A DNA stretch of 64,000 nt from Streptosporangium sp. NBC_01756 (GCF_035917975.1 NZ_CP109130.1:4402001-4466000); one strand, 5' to 3'; counted from the first letter of the stretch, positions 33,899 to 43,828 are shown. Made by a program: numbers and translations. Notes: generated by a model from the letters alone, not told the origin.

Positions 33899-34543
33899 CT
33901 ATGTCCCAGACGGCCCCGGTGACAGTTCCTGAGCCAGGATCGCCGCCTGGACGCGGCTACGGAGACCCAGTTTGTTCAGCAACCGGCTGACGTGGGTCTT
34001 CGTGGTCGCCTCCGCCATGTCCAGCTCGACGGAGATCTCCGCGTTCGACAGGCCACGCCCGATGCACAGCAGTACCTGGCGCTCGCGCGGGGTCAGCACG
34101 TCGATCGCCTGCGCTCTGCGCTCCGGGACCGCCGCCCCGAAAGCCGAGATCAGCCGCCGGGTGACCGACGGCGAAATGAGCCCGTCACCCCGGGAGATCA
34201 CCCGCACCGCGTCCACCAGTGCGTCGGCGTCGGTGTTCTTGAGCAGGAAACCGGCGGCTCCGGCCCGGAGCGCGCCGAAGATGTACTCGTCGATGTCGAA
34301 GGTGGTCAGGATCAGTATGTCGGCGACCCCACTCAGCTCACGGGTCGCGGAGATCCCGTCCAGCTTCGGCATCCGGATGTCCATCAGCACCACGTCGGGC
34401 CGCAGGTCGAGGGCCAGGGCGACGGCCTGCGCTCCGTCCGCGGCCTGGCCGACGACCTCGATGTCCTCCTGGCCTTCGAGGATGAGGACGATCCCGGCGC
34501 GGACTGCCGCGTGATCGTCGGCGACCAGAACACGGATGGTCAT
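33899..34543 (-). CDS. LuxR/NarL-family response regulator
   Basis: The 214-residue protein has a receiver domain with acidic pocket D9-D10 and phospho-acceptor D55 (VVLMDIRMPKLDG), K in LLKNTD, and a C-terminal LuxR HTH (LTPRERQVLLCIGRGLSNAE, EATTKTHVSRLLNKL). It is preceded by the sensor kinase gene on the same strand (46 nt gap), forming a two-component pair. Confidence 0.95.
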   Translation of the reverse strand: MTIRVLVADDHAAVRAGIVLILEGQEDIEVVGQAADGAQAVALALDLRPDVVLMDIRMPKLDGISATRELSGVADILILTTFDIDEYIFGALRAGAAGFLLKNTDADALVDAVRVISRGDGLISPSVTRRLISAFGAAVPERRAQAIDVLTPRERQVLLCIGRGLSNAEISVELDMAEATTKTHVSRLLNKLGLRSRVQAAILAQELSPGPSGT

Positions 34544-34589
34544 CGCATCCCCCTGTGCATGGAGACCTCGGGCCTCGACCCCGGAGAGG

Positions 34590-35729
34590 TCATGATGTCT
34601 TGCCGGTGGGCAGTTCGGCGTGGACCCGCCAGCCCTGGTCGTGCGGTCCGGCCTCGACGACGCCGCCGACCAGCGCCGCCCGTTCCCGCATGCCGATGAT
34701 CCCGGCACCCGCTCCGGGAAGCCCCTGTCCGGCGCCGTTCACCGGATTGTCCACGGTCAGCGTGACCAGGCCGGGACGGTAGCCGATCATCAGGTCGACG
34801 GCCTCGCCGCCGTGCTTGAGCGCGTTGGTCAGTGACTCCTGGATGATCCGGTACCCGGCGAGGTCCACCGCGGCGGGCAGCTCACGGGCGTCGCCGGTCA
34901 CGCGCAGCCGGACCTCCAGCCCCGCCTCCCGCGCCCGGTCCGCCAGTTCCTCCACTTCGGCCACCCGCCGGCGGATGGCCTCGGCCTCCTCGCCGTCCTG
35001 CCGGAGCAGTCCGATCATGGAACGCATCTCGGACATGCCCTGGACGCTGTTCTCCCGGATGGACTCCAGCACGTTCTGTACGGTCTGCGCGCTCAGATCC
35101 TTGCGGGACAGCACGGCCGTGGACTGGATGGCGATCGCGCTGAAGTGATTGGCGATCATGTCGTGCAGTTCCCTGGCCATCCGGGTCCGTTCGGCCTGCA
35201 CCGCCGCGACCCGGTCCAGCTCCGCCAGCCGCGCCACCTGCTCGGCCCGGGTGCGCTCGGACTCCGCCTGATCCTCCAACTGTCTTATGATCATGCCGGT
35301 GAAGACCGGGGTGACCCCGACCAGGGCCGTCTGGACGAGGAAGATCGCGGCGGCCCCCAGCTGTCTGAGCAGGATCCCGGCCACCACCCCTGTGACGACG
35401 GCGACGACCGAGGTGATGCCGAGCATCCACCTGCCCAGTGCGCGGGGACCGTACCTGACCGCGGCGTAGAGGTTGTCGGTGATGATCAGTACGGTGCCCA
35501 GTGACGGGCCCATGGCGAAGTCACCGAGAAACGCCACGACACCGAGTCCGAGCGAGAGCAACGGCCTGCTCCGCCGTACCGCGACACCCGCGCACGAGAT
35601 CGCCAGCGGTCCGACGAACAGCGGGGCGGGCGCCCAGCGCTGCTGGTAGGCGCCCGCGGCAAGCAGGACGAGGCCCCCGACGAAGCAGGCCACGGCCCAC
35701 AGCGCGTCGTCTCGTCTCATGCCCTTCAT
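34590..35729 (-). CDS. Two-component sensor histidine kinase (HisKA_3 type)
   Basis: The 379-residue kinase has about five N-terminal transmembrane helices (residues about 8-150), dimerisation/phospho-acceptor helix RMARELHDMIANHFSAIAIQ with H189, and a HATPase with AGYRIIQESLTNALKHGG. This is the NarL-partner class. ATG 35729 or 35720 is possible. The signal is unknown; the membrane domain has no extracellular sensor, as in stress- or cell-envelope-sensing kinases. Confidence 0.93.
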   Translation of the reverse strand: MKGMRRDDALWAVACFVGGLVLLAAGAYQQRWAPAPLFVGPLAISCAGVAVRRSRPLLSLGLGVVAFLGDFAMGPSLGTVLIITDNLYAAVRYGPRALGRWMLGITSVVAVVTGVVAGILLRQLGAAAIFLVQTALVGVTPVFTGMIIRQLEDQAESERTRAEQVARLAELDRVAAVQAERTRMARELHDMIANHFSAIAIQSTAVLSRKDLSAQTVQNVLESIRENSVQGMSEMRSMIGLLRQDGEEAEAIRRRVAEVEELADRAREAGLEVRLRVTGDARELPAAVDLAGYRIIQESLTNALKHGGEAVDLMIGYRPGLVTLTVDNPVNGAGQGLPGAGAGIIGMRERAALVGGVVEAGPHDQGWRVHAELPTGKTS

Positions 35730-35851
35730 CCCATCATCCCGAGAGGGGGTGTCGATCCGGCCACCGGCGGGTCCGCAGTACACACAAGGATGTAGGCCGG
35801 TTCATCACCACCGCCGATGTGTCGCCGCCGCCTCCGGGTGATCCTGGAACC

Positions 35852-36397
35852 ATGATTCTGGCGATTATCATCGGTTGCGAGGTCGGCTTCTGGGTGCTTC
35901 TCGGTCTGGGCCTCGCCTCACGCTACCTGTGGGGCATGCGGCGGCTCAGCACGGTCCTGCTGATCTCGGTTCCGCTGCTCGATGTGATCCTGCTCATCGC
36001 CGCGGTCATCGACATGCGCGGCGGAGCGCAGGCGGCCTGGCACCATGGCCTGGCCGCCGCCTACATCGCCTATTCGGTCGTCTTCGGCCACCGCACCGTC
36101 AAATGGGCCGACGCCGCGTTCGCCCACCGCTTCGCCGGTGGCCCGCAACCCTGGAAGCCCCCGGCGGGCGGCATGGCCAGGGCCCGGTACGAATGGGGCA
36201 TCTGGCTCCGGATCGTCCTCGCATACGGCATCGCCTGCGCCCTGCTGTTCGGCCTGATCCGGCTCGTCGACGACCCCTCGCGTACGGCTGCCCTGACCGC
36301 CTTCATGGGCGGTCTGCTCAAGGTCCCGCTGATCGCCGTACTCTGGCCGGTGAGCTACACCCTGTTCCCGAAGAAGGCCGCCGTGTCGCCGGAGTGA
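35852..36397 (+). CDS. Integral membrane protein
   Basis: The 181-residue protein has about five hydrophobic helices (AIIIGCEVGFWVLLGLGLAS, VLLISVPLLDVILLIAAVID, AAYIAYSVVFG, IVLAYGIACALLFGLIRLVD, LLKVPLIAVLWPVSY). It resembles an uncharacterised actinobacterial membrane family. It diverges from the sensor kinase and could share its regulation. Confidence 0.75.
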   Translation: MILAIIIGCEVGFWVLLGLGLASRYLWGMRRLSTVLLISVPLLDVILLIAAVIDMRGGAQAAWHHGLAAAYIAYSVVFGHRTVKWADAAFAHRFAGGPQPWKPPAGGMARARYEWGIWLRIVLAYGIACALLFGLIRLVDDPSRTAALTAFMGGLLKVPLIAVLWPVSYTLFPKKAAVSPE

Positions 36398-36522
36398 GCG
36401 TGAGAGGTCTCCCAGGGCCCGGTGGGCAGGGACGCCTCGCCCGCCATGCCGGGGTAATCGACGTTCCGGGAGCCGACTGGGGGAGATCCGTTAACTGGTT
36501 CGAGGCACGGCTTGAGACCCGC

Positions 36523-36528
36523 TATGAT
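36523..36528 (+). promoter_or_regulatory. -10 element of the tRNA-Arg gene
   Basis: TATGAT lies 14 bp before the mature tRNA 5' end. A clear -35 hexamer was not found. Confidence 0.5.
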
Positions 36529-36542
36529 TACTTACGCAGCGA

Positions 36543-36615
36543 GCGGCCGTAGCTCAATGGATAGAGCATCTGACTACGGATCAGAAGGTTGGGGTTTCGA
36601 GTACCTCCGGCCGCA
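36543..36615 (+). tRNA. tRNA-Arg (anticodon ACG)
   Basis: A 73-nt cloverleaf: acceptor gcggccg (36543-36549) pairs with cggccgc (36608-36614). The D arm is gctc/gagc, the anticodon stem tctga/tcaga encloses loop ctacgga with ACG at 36576-36578, and the T stem is ggggt/acctc with loop ttcgagt. The discriminator is A and CCA is not encoded. It is the integration target of the island that follows, whose crossover kept the tRNA intact. Confidence 0.95.
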
Positions 36616-36624
36616 CAGCAGGTC

Positions 36625-36659
36625 AAAGGCCCTCCGGGATCATCCCGGAGGGCCTTTTT
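36625..36659 (+). terminator. Rho-independent terminator after tRNA-Arg
   Basis: The stem aaaggccctccggga/tcccggagggccttt around a 3-base loop is followed by a T run. Confidence 0.92.
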
Positions 36660-36756
36660 CATGTCCGTACAGCAACGGGGTCTAACGGCCGCTATCGATC
36701 GAGTGCCCTGGGCCTGCTCCACATGAGAGGTGTCCGCTGCAGAGGAGAGGGAGAGC

Positions 36757-37143
36757 GTGACCGGAACCCGCATCCTCACGTTCAAAGCCTGGCGACAGAA
36801 GCGCTATATCGGCCTGGCGGAGGTTCTTACCTCCCTCGGTCCCATGCTCGAGGGCTACCGCTGGCAACTGATCATCGACTGGCTGGTCTCTTCACAGGCT
36901 GAAGCGATCACCGAGGCCACGGCGGACTCGCTGGTGACCACGGGTCGTCTCATCGAACTGTTCAGCGTGGAGTGCCAGCTCATCGATGGAGAGCTTGTCG
37001 GCCACGGCGACAGCCAGTCGGCGCCGGAGGTGAAGATTCGAGCGTTCGACAGCGGCCACTGGGATGTGCAGACAGACAGCTCTGAGCTGTTGGAGAAGAT
37101 CGTCACGCTCTATCCCGACGCACAGGAGCTTCCCGAGTGGTGA
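36757..37143 (+). CDS. Unknown 128-residue protein, paralogue of 47241-47627
   Basis: GTG 36757 follows GAGAGGGAGA. The protein begins TGTRILTFKAWRQKRYIGLA and has conserved blocks EGYRWQLIIDWLV, FSVECQLIDGELVG, KIRAFDSGHWDVQT and a C-terminal LYPDAQELPEW, all shared with the paralogue at 47241. It is soluble and acidic with no known domain. Its monocistronic arrangement, strong terminator and duplication inside a mobile island are what one often sees for immunity or small defence proteins, but no function can be assigned. Confidence 0.8.
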   Translation: MTGTRILTFKAWRQKRYIGLAEVLTSLGPMLEGYRWQLIIDWLVSSQAEAITEATADSLVTTGRLIELFSVECQLIDGELVGHGDSQSAPEVKIRAFDSGHWDVQTDSSELLEKIVTLYPDAQELPEW

Positions 37144-37162
37144 ATCCGCGAGACATGCTGCG

Positions 37163-37200
37163 GAAGGCCCTCCAGGAGCGGCGCATCCTGGAGGGCCTTC
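37163..37200 (+). terminator. Terminator after the duplicated gene (copy 1)
   Basis: The 15-bp stem gaaggccctccagga/tcctggagggccttc lies 20 nt after the stop. Confidence 0.85.
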
Positions 37201-37228
37201 GTTGGTCGTTCCATGTGGGTGATGCCGT

Positions 37229-37390
37229 CCAGCGGTCGCCTTCCTCGGCGTTGAGACTGGCGTTCAAGCGATCGAGCGCCTTGCGGGTCTCGGGTGACGG
37301 GATCTGCGTGTAGACATCCATGGTCATCGAGATCTGCGAATGGCGCATGATGCGCATGGCGAACCGGGGGTGAACGTCGAGCAATCTTGC
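37229..37390 (-). pseudogene. int: Tyrosine integrase, C-terminal stump
   Basis: The minus frame reads LLDVHPRFAMRIMRHSQISM then TMDVYTQIPSPETRKALDRL. This is the end of the phage/AICE integrase catalytic domain with the box-II His (RHS) and the nucleophile Tyr (DVYTQ). The rest of the catalytic domain, including both Arg residues and the core-binding domain, is missing upstream. Its position next to tRNA-Arg marks the attL side of the element. Confidence 0.8.
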
Positions 37391-37622
37391 TAACGCCAGT
37401 GCTAACAACAGGTCTGAACGAACCTGGACGACCGTGGACCGAGGGACTCCGTAGAGCCTGCCCAAACAGGCCCGGAAGACGGCAGTGGACGGTCCTGAAC
37501 GATCGTGTTCTAACTCGTAATGAAGAGGCCACAGGCCGAGCCTGAGATAAGAGGCATCCAGAAGCAGCAGTAACTACATCACACCTATCAGGTGGATATT
37601 TGTGGCCGTTAGGCTCTGGGTC

Positions 37623-38099
37623 ATGAAGCGTTCGATCATCGCGATGTTGGCACTTGTCTGGATGGGCATCGTCATGATCGGTGCTGGTGTAGCCGCTTAT
37701 GCCGGCCTGTTCCCTTACGGGTGCACCGCTGACGATGACCGGCTCGCCGCCTCTCTGAGCATTCTCAGCATCCTCGACGCCCATCCGGCAAACGCGACAC
37801 CGCAGAAGGGGCGCAGTAGCTCCTGTGACAGCGATGATCGGATAACGAGCGTCGGACAGACGTATCGGCCCTCGGGGCCGCGAGCCGATGTGCTGTCCTT
37901 CTACCGAGATGTTGCGATCAAGGATGGTTGGGCGCCCCCTCTGGATGATGACGGTGAAGGGGTGAGTTGCTTCACCAAGTCCGTCGGAGGGAGAGGGGTT
38001 GAACTCTCGGTGCGGTTCCTGGACGAACTGGGGGAGGAGTACAGCGATGACTACGACGTGGACGTGATCTCTTCCCTGGACGGGGGAGGCTGGTGTTGA
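37623..38099 (+). CDS. Secreted or membrane-anchored protein of unknown function
   Basis: From ATG 37623 the 158-residue protein has an N-terminal hydrophobic segment (SIIAMLALVWMGIVMIGAGV) that can act as signal or anchor, then an exported domain with four cysteines (YGCTAD, SSCDSD, VSCFTK, GGWC) and acidic repeats. No family was recognised. It is the first intact gene after the integrase stump. GTG 37602 is a less likely start. Confidence 0.65.
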   Translation: MKRSIIAMLALVWMGIVMIGAGVAAYAGLFPYGCTADDDRLAASLSILSILDAHPANATPQKGRSSSCDSDDRITSVGQTYRPSGPRADVLSFYRDVAIKDGWAPPLDDDGEGVSCFTKSVGGRGVELSVRFLDELGEEYSDDYDVDVISSLDGGGWC

Positions 38100-38462
38100 C
38101 GCCTGGATGCTCCTGGCGAGGTGTCTGCCCTTGCCTACGGATCAGAAGGCCGCATGGGTTGGAGGAGGATCCAGAACCTACTGAAGTCGGCGTTGCCGGT
38201 TGGACCCTCAGTGGCCGCTATTAGGTCGGCCTAAAGATGCCCTTCTGGAGCTCCGTAATCCTGGAATTCGCGTAGATAAGCCATGCATTAAGCGTTAATC
38301 ATGTCTCAATGGATATTTTGGACGGCTTGAGAAGTTATTCGTCCCCAGGGGTTTTCTCCGTACCGGAAGGAGTCGTTTGTGTATCGATTGAAAATTGCAG
38401 GATGAGTTGATCTCTTTGGGGTGCATAACCTGCTTGTCCCTACTAGATCCGCAGGTGAGCCC
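38100..38462. other. Intergenic region with a short att-like remnant
   Basis: At 38129-38149 the sequence ccttgcctacggatcagaagg matches the tRNA anticodon-arm segment. It shares its left flank (gcccttgc) with the att copy at 45174, but lacks the 3' half. It may be a decayed third att site. The rest is AT-richer DNA that probably holds the promoter of the nuclease gene. Confidence 0.45.
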
Positions 38463-39254
38463 ATGAGCGAGCAGTCGGCACAGGTGATCGTCGGTGAAGC
38501 ACAGGTCTCCAACCCTCCCGATACCGTGAAAAAGACCGACAGCTCCGGCGGCAAGAAGCCCCCCGCCGCGCGGGCGGTTCCCAAGTGGGAGACCGACGCG
38601 CGAGACCGGGTCCGAGCGGCCGTACGCCGCTATTCCAAGCCACTGGCCGATCTGGTGGCCCGTGATGCCAACGAAGGAGACACGCGGCTTCTGATCACGG
38701 ACTTCCTGTGCGAAGGGTTGGGCTACGACAAGTACGAGGACCTCACCACTGAGTACCAGGTCAAGGGCGAGTTCGCTGACTACGGCATCCGCATCGACAA
38801 GCAGTTGGTCGCCTTCATCGAAGTGAAGCGGTGCAGCCAGAAGCTCAACACCAAGCACCTGCGCCAGGTACAGATGTACGCCGTCAACGAGGGCGTCGAG
38901 TGGATGATCCTGTCCAACGGACAGGTCTGGCAGGCCTACCACATGACCGCCGGCCTTCCCGTGGTCATCGATCTCGCCCTTGAAGTCGACCTTCTCGGAG
39001 ACGCCAGCTTGGCGACCAAGGTCGACGGTCTCTTCTACCTGTCCAAGGAGGCGTTCAAGCGCCGGTTGATGGACGACCTGTGGAGGGCTCGCGCAGCGAC
39101 GTCACCGAAGTCCTTGGCGCAGGTACTTCCGTCGGAAGTGGTGGTCGATGCCATGCGCAAGGAGCTTCGACGTCAGACGAACTACAACGCCGATTCTGCC
39201 GAGATTCACCGCGCTTTGCGTGATGAGGTCCTGCGAGCGGGGATCTTGTCCTGA
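38463..39254 (+). CDS. Stand-alone HsdR-N-type PD-(D/E)xK nuclease domain protein
   Basis: The 263-residue protein starts at ATG 38463. Residues about 45-200 carry the HSDR_N_2 nuclease core: DTRLLITDFLCEGLGYDKYE, E97 (LTTEYQVKG), D106 (GEFADYGIRI) and E120-x-K122 (AFIEVKR), then QVQMYAVNEGVEWMILSNGQ and WQAYHM. This is the N-terminal nuclease domain of type I restriction subunits, here without helicase and without M or S genes. Such stand-alone copies are common on actinomycete islands and may be defensive; their partner is unknown. Confidence 0.85.
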   Translation: MSEQSAQVIVGEAQVSNPPDTVKKTDSSGGKKPPAARAVPKWETDARDRVRAAVRRYSKPLADLVARDANEGDTRLLITDFLCEGLGYDKYEDLTTEYQVKGEFADYGIRIDKQLVAFIEVKRCSQKLNTKHLRQVQMYAVNEGVEWMILSNGQVWQAYHMTAGLPVVIDLALEVDLLGDASLATKVDGLFYLSKEAFKRRLMDDLWRARAATSPKSLAQVLPSEVVVDAMRKELRRQTNYNADSAEIHRALRDEVLRAGILS

Positions 39255-39505
39255 CCGCAGACGCCTCGAATGAGCGTCCCGAATGGCTTGGCTGGTTCGG
39301 GGCGCTCCATCATCTGTCGGTCGTTCAGGTGACAGCAGCGTCCCCATACATAGACGCACCTCGGCGACTGTCCACCATCTTCCGACCACGGCATCCAGCA
39401 GTCGGCCAGGGCGATTGGTCCACCTGAAAAGCGGAAGGTCATCCTGACCTGGGAGCCGGTTGTTCCGGTTGATCAGAGAAAAGCGGATCGCGCTACCGTG
39501 CGTCC
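39255..39505. other. Intergenic region
   Basis: No gene or clear signal is seen in the 250 bp between the nuclease and the LRR gene. Confidence 0.5.
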
Positions 39506-40213
39506 ATGGACGATGATGCCGCCCCGCCCCTGACGGCGAACCGATGGACCGACGCCGTCGGCGAAGGCGGACATGTGGTCAGCAAGGAGATCTGCCGGTG
39601 TTTCGACCAGTACAAGGTTCGTTCGCCGCGCGTGGTGCGCTTCCATGCTCAGCGTCAGGACACGGTATCTGCTGCATGGCACCACCTGCTTGAGCTTGTG
39701 GAAGAAGCGGCGGCGGACGGCCGAGAGGAGTTCCGGCCCTTGGTCGAGCTCAGCCCGGACGAACGGCGTCAGATCATCACCCTGCCTCCGACCATCGCCA
39801 AGCTCACCGAGGTCAAGCACTTGATGCTCTACGGCAGCAACCTGGTGCGGATCCCACCCGAGATCGGCGCGATGACCAGCTTGCAGCAGTTCACCCCCTA
39901 CACCTCGCACCGCCTGCACTGGTTCCCCTACGAGCTGACCAGGTGCCGGCAGTTGAAGGCCGGCACGGTCAGCACCCGTTCGCTGTACGGCAACGTCAAA
40001 GTGCGACCGCCGTTTCCTTCGCTCCAACCGGGCAGGGCATCGACCGGAGACCTCCCTCTCATCAACCTCGACCCCAAGGTGTGGGGCACCGATGTGATCC
40101 GAGCATGTAGCGGCTGCGACCGGCTGATCGCCGAAGCCGGGCTCTACCAAGTCTGGATCTCCTTGCGGGTCGGTACCGGAACCTGTCAATTTGATCAAGG
40201 CAGTTGAGCTGGG

Positions 40214-41272
40214 CTAATTCTGTATCGGCTTCTTTGTGGTCTCCTTCTGGTTCTCGTCCTTGGGCTTGTTGATCCACGCGGGGCCGGGTAGATCGGGCGG
40301 TGTGGGGGTGCCGCCGGTGACGAAGCGTTCAGGGTGGGCGGATTGAGCGGCGGCCAGGACGGCGGATCGCCGGTCGCGGACGGCGGCAGCGCGGCCGTAG
40401 TGCACGTCGGCCGGGTGGTGATAGCCGATCCCGGAGTGGTAGTGCTCATGGTTGTACCAGGCGTAGAACTCCTGGCAGAACCGTCGGGCATCCTCGATGG
40501 AGCCGAACTGGCCGGGAAAATCGGGGCAGTACTTGAGGGTCTTGTAGCTCGCCTCGACGTGTGGGTTGTCGTTGCTGGTCTTGGGCCGGGAGTGGGACTT
40601 GGCCACGCCCAGGTCGATGAGAAGCTCGGCGACGGTCTTGGACTTCATCGAACTGCCGCGATCGGCGTGCAGGGTAAGGGTGCCTGCGTCGATGCTGTGC
40701 TTGCGAGCGGTTTGTGCGATGAGCTGTTTGGCCAGGTCGGCGGACTCGCGAGAGGCGATCATCCAGCCGACGACGTAGCGGCTGTAAATGTCGATGATCG
40801 TGTAGAGCGAGTACCAGACGCCCTTGTCAGGACCGCGGAGTTTGGTGATGTCCCAGGCCCAGACCCGGTTGGGGGCGTCGGCGAATAGTTCGGGGATGGT
40901 CTTGGGCGGATGGGTGGCCTGACGGCGCCGGTCGCGGCCAACCTCGCCGTACTCGCGCAGGATCCGATACATCGTCGATTCCGACGCCAGGTAGAGGCCC
41001 TCATCCAGCAGGGAGAAGTACGCCGTCGCCGGGGAGGCATCGGCGAATCGCTCGTTCAGCACCGTGCGGACGTGGTCGCGTTCGGCCGTTGACAGCGCCG
41101 ACGGGTGTGGCTTGCGTGGCGTGACAGGACGGACTGGGGAAGAGCTCTGGCGGTTCTTGCGGTACCAGGTGGCCTGCGCTACTCCGCCCGCCTGGCATGC
41201 CTTGCGCCGCCCGAGCAGCGGGGCGAGTTCCTCGATCGCCTCGGCCTGGGCGGCCTCGATGATCTGGCTCAC
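40214..41272 (-). CDS. IS3-family transposase orfB (DDE integrase)
   Basis: The 352-residue protein has the IS3 rve core with DDE residues in [31 protein letters not shown] and [15 protein letters not shown]. An upstream HTH-like region begins [20 protein letters not shown]. It starts with ATG overlapping orfA by 4 nt. The frame is complete, so the transposase could still be active in trans. Confidence 0.93.
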   Translation of the reverse strand: MSQIIEAAQAEAIEELAPLLGRRKACQAGGVAQATWYRKNRQSSSPVRPVTPRKPHPSALSTAERDHVRTVLNERFADASPATAYFSLLDEGLYLASESTMYRILREYGEVGRDRRRQATHPPKTIPELFADAPNRVWAWDITKLRGPDKGVWYSLYTIIDIYSRYVVGWMIASRESADLAKQLIAQTARKHSIDAGTLTLHADRGSSMKSKTVAELLIDLGVAKSHSRPKTSNDNPHVEASYKTLKYCPDFPGQFGSIEDARRFCQEFYAWYNHEHYHSGIGYHHPADVHYGRAAAVRDRRSAVLAAAQSAHPERFVTGGTPTPPDLPGPAWINKPKDENQKETTKKPIQN

Positions 41273-41679
41273 CGCTCGCCCCGCCCCGTCGTCGTCTCGC
41301 TGCCGGTGGCGAGCTGATCCAGCAGCGCGAAGAGCTTTCCCTGCACCTCGATCACCTGGCGGGTCTTGCCGAGCTCGGCACGCAGCCGCTCGACCTCCCC
41401 CTCCAGCGCGTCGATCTTCTTGTCCCGCGGGTCGGCCTTCGGCCGGCCGACCGGCCGGGCCAGCGCCTGCTCGGCGCCATGGTCACGGGCCGTTCTCCAA
41501 CTGGAAATCAGCGAGGAGTACAGACCTTCGCGGCGCATCAGCGCGCCCTTGCCGGCCTTATCGAGCCGGTCGTACTCCTCCAGAATCCGGGCCTTGTAAG
41601 CAGCGGTGTAGCGGCGGGCACCGACCCGCTCGCGCACCTCGGAGTCAGGGACCTGCGGATCCTGTTCACGTGCTCCCAC
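41269..41679 (-). CDS. IS3-family transposase orfA
   Basis: The 136-residue protein has an HTH region ([36 protein letters not shown]) and a coiled coil ([20 protein letters not shown]). It overlaps orfB by 4 nt. It lies just inside the junction with the IS21 insertion, which is upstream of its start and may have removed its promoter. Confidence 0.88.
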   Translation of the reverse strand: MGAREQDPQVPDSEVRERVGARRYTAAYKARILEEYDRLDKAGKGALMRREGLYSSLISSWRTARDHGAEQALARPVGRPKADPRDKKIDALEGEVERLRAELGKTRQVIEVQGKLFALLDQLATGSETTTGRGER

Positions 41680-41786
41680 GAAGGGATGACTCCTTCCCCG
41701 CCCTCAGCGCAGAGTTTTTGTCAACGTCGGCTGAATTCTGACCCTCTGCCGTCGCCTGAATTCTGACCCCCTGATGTGGGTGTTCG

Positions 41787-42605
41787 TTACCGTTCATTGC
41801 TGTAGTCAGCCGCAGGAACGCGGCCGAGGCTGCGGTTTTTGAGACGATAGCTGTCTCCTTTCAAGCTGATGACCTCGGCGTGGTGGACGAGGCGGTCGAT
41901 CATCGCTGCGGCGACAACGTCGTCGCCGAAGACCTCTCCCCAACGCCCGAAGGGCTTATTGCTCGTGACGATCAAGCTCGCCCGCTCGTATCGGCTGGAG
42001 ACCAGCTGGAAGAACAGGTTGGCGGCCTCGGCCTCGAAGGGGATGTAACCGACCTCGTCCACGATCAGGACCGGGATCCGCGACAGTTTGGCGAGCTCGT
42101 CTTGAAGTTTGCCGGCGGCATGAGCCTCGGCGAGGCGGTCGACCCATTGGGCGGCAGTGGCGAACGCGACCCGGTGCCCGGCCTGGCAGGCGCGGACGCC
42201 CAAACCGATGGACAAGTGGGTCTTGCCGGTGCCGGGCGGGCCGAGGAAGACCACGTTTTCGCGTGCGGCCACAAAGTCCAACGTGCCCAGATGAGCGATG
42301 ACCTCGCGTTTGAGGGAACGCTGATGGTCGTAGTCGAAGTCTTCCAGCGCTTTTCTGGCCGGGAAGCGGGCGAAGCGGATCCGCGCTTCACCGCCATGGG
42401 ATTCGCGGGCGGCGACCTCCCGCTGCAGGCAGGCGGCCAGGAACTCCTCATGGCTCCAGGACTCGGCCCGGGCCCGCTCGGCGAGCCGGTCAACCGCGGC
42501 CGCCAACGACGGCGCCTTGAGCACCCGGGTCAGATAGGCCAGCTCGGCCTCGACGTTGCGGGAACCACCGGCCGTCGATGTGCTCGAAGGGGTCGTGCCT
42601 GCCAT
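41787..42605 (-). CDS. istB: IS21 helper ATPase IstB
   Basis: The 272-residue AAA+ ATPase has Walker A FLGPPGTGKTHLSIGL, Walker B PVLIVDEVGYIPF and sensor region LIVTSNKPFGRWGEVFGDD. IstB remodels target DNA and stimulates IstA. Its start overlaps the istA stop by 1 nt. Confidence 0.95.
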   Translation of the reverse strand: MAGTTPSSTSTAGGSRNVEAELAYLTRVLKAPSLAAAVDRLAERARAESWSHEEFLAACLQREVAARESHGGEARIRFARFPARKALEDFDYDHQRSLKREVIAHLGTLDFVAARENVVFLGPPGTGKTHLSIGLGVRACQAGHRVAFATAAQWVDRLAEAHAAGKLQDELAKLSRIPVLIVDEVGYIPFEAEAANLFFQLVSSRYERASLIVTSNKPFGRWGEVFGDDVVAAAMIDRLVHHAEVISLKGDSYRLKNRSLGRVPAADYSNER

Positions 42606-43828
42606 CACCGCACCTCCTCGATGCCCAGCAACGCGTCGTAGTCGCTGAGAGACCGCTGCTGGACGTCGGTGTCGGCGCCGCCGGCGGCCCTGGGCACGCG
42701 CGTGCCGCGCATCATCGCGGCGGCTTGTTCGTGCAGGGGGTCGGTGATGGTCTGATGGGCTGCCCAGCACCGCTCATGCCGAGCGACGAGCTGCCCGGCG
42801 CAGGTCACACTGACCTGACCCAGATCGGCGACGACCTCGACCAGCCGGCCGATCGCCGAAGGATGCACCGAGTAGTCACAGGAGGCGATCCGCACGTAAT
42901 GGTCGCGCGGCAGCCGCGTCGAGGTGCGCCACCCGAGCGTCGGCGCGACCGGCGGCAATGCCACCATCGCCGCCAGGTCCGCCTGCAGCCGGTCCACCGG
43001 CCGGCACTCGATCCGCCGATGATGCCGTGCGTTGGCCGTGGTCAGCCAGTGGGCGAGCTGGGCGTTGAAGTCGTGCGGGGAGACGAAGTCACGGCCGGGT
43101 AGAAACGAGGTTTCCAGGTAGCCGTTGGCTCGCTCCACCAGCCCCTTGGCCTCGGGGTCTGCGGGCTTGCACTGCACGATCTGGATGCCCAGGGTGCCGC
43201 GGAAGGCGTTGGCGTCGGCGGTCAGCTGCGGCTTTCCCTGCTTCCACTGGCCGATCGCGGACTCGTTGTCCCATACCAGTGTCTTGGGCACCGCACCCAG
43301 GTCCGACAGCAGCGCCCAGTGTCCGGCGAACAGATCACCGGACGTGCGAGACGGCAGCATCCGGGCCATCAGCCACCGCGAATAGCCTGACACCATGACC
43401 AGTACCGGCGGGCCGGCCCGGTGCCCGGCACCGACCGGCACCTTCACCGGCGGGAACCACAGGTCGCATTGGGCCAGTTCACCGGCCTGGTAGGTCGTCC
43501 GTGACGACGGGTCGACAGGCCTGTACTGAGGTCGCAGGATACGCACCCGCTCCTTGAGTACGGTGAGCGACCGCTGCCAGCCGATCCGTTCGGCGATCAC
43601 TGTCGCGGGCATGTCCGGGAACTCCCGCAGGAGATTTCGGATCTGCGGCTCGGCCGCGTCCACGATTGATCCCTTGATCGTCCGCTGGTACTTCGGCGGT
43701 GCATCGGCCGCCAGCGCGCTTTTCACCGTGTTCTTCGAGATACCCATGCGCCGAGCGATGGCTTTGATCGGCATCGTCTCAGCCCGGTGCAATCGGCGGA
43801 TCTCCGCCCAGTCCTCCACCTTGATCAC
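42605..43828 (-). CDS. istA: IS21 transposase IstA
   Basis: The 407-residue protein has an N-terminal HTH (IRRLHRAETMPIKAIARRMG, ISKNTVKSALAAD) and a DDE core with QCDLWFPPVKVPVG, VWDNESAIGQWKQGK and KGLVERANGYLETSFLPGRD. The C-terminal beta region is present. It appears complete. Confidence 0.95.
   Translation of the reverse strand: MIKVEDWAEIRRLHRAETMPIKAIARRMGISKNTVKSALAADAPPKYQRTIKGSIVDAAEPQIRNLLREFPDMPATVIAERIGWQRSLTVLKERVRILRPQYRPVDPSSRTTYQAGELAQCDLWFPPVKVPVGAGHRAGPPVLVMVSGYSRWLMARMLPSRTSGDLFAGHWALLSDLGAVPKTLVWDNESAIGQWKQGKPQLTADANAFRGTLGIQIVQCKPADPEAKGLVERANGYLETSFLPGRDFVSPHDFNAQLAHWLTTANARHHRRIECRPVDRLQADLAAMVALPPVAPTLGWRTSTRLPRDHYVRIASCDYSVHPSAIGRLVEVVADLGQVSVTCAGQLVARHERCWAAHQTITDPLHEQAAAMMRGTRVPRAAGGADTDVQQRSLSDYDALLGIEEVR

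Larger units (their letters stand above)
36672..37240. repeat. Segmental duplication, copy 1
   Basis: From gcaacggggtctaacgg to agcggtcgcc this segment aligns with 47157-47719: upstream leader, whole gene, terminator and a short piece of the following integrase region. Divergence is moderate (roughly three quarters identical by eye). Confidence 0.85.
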
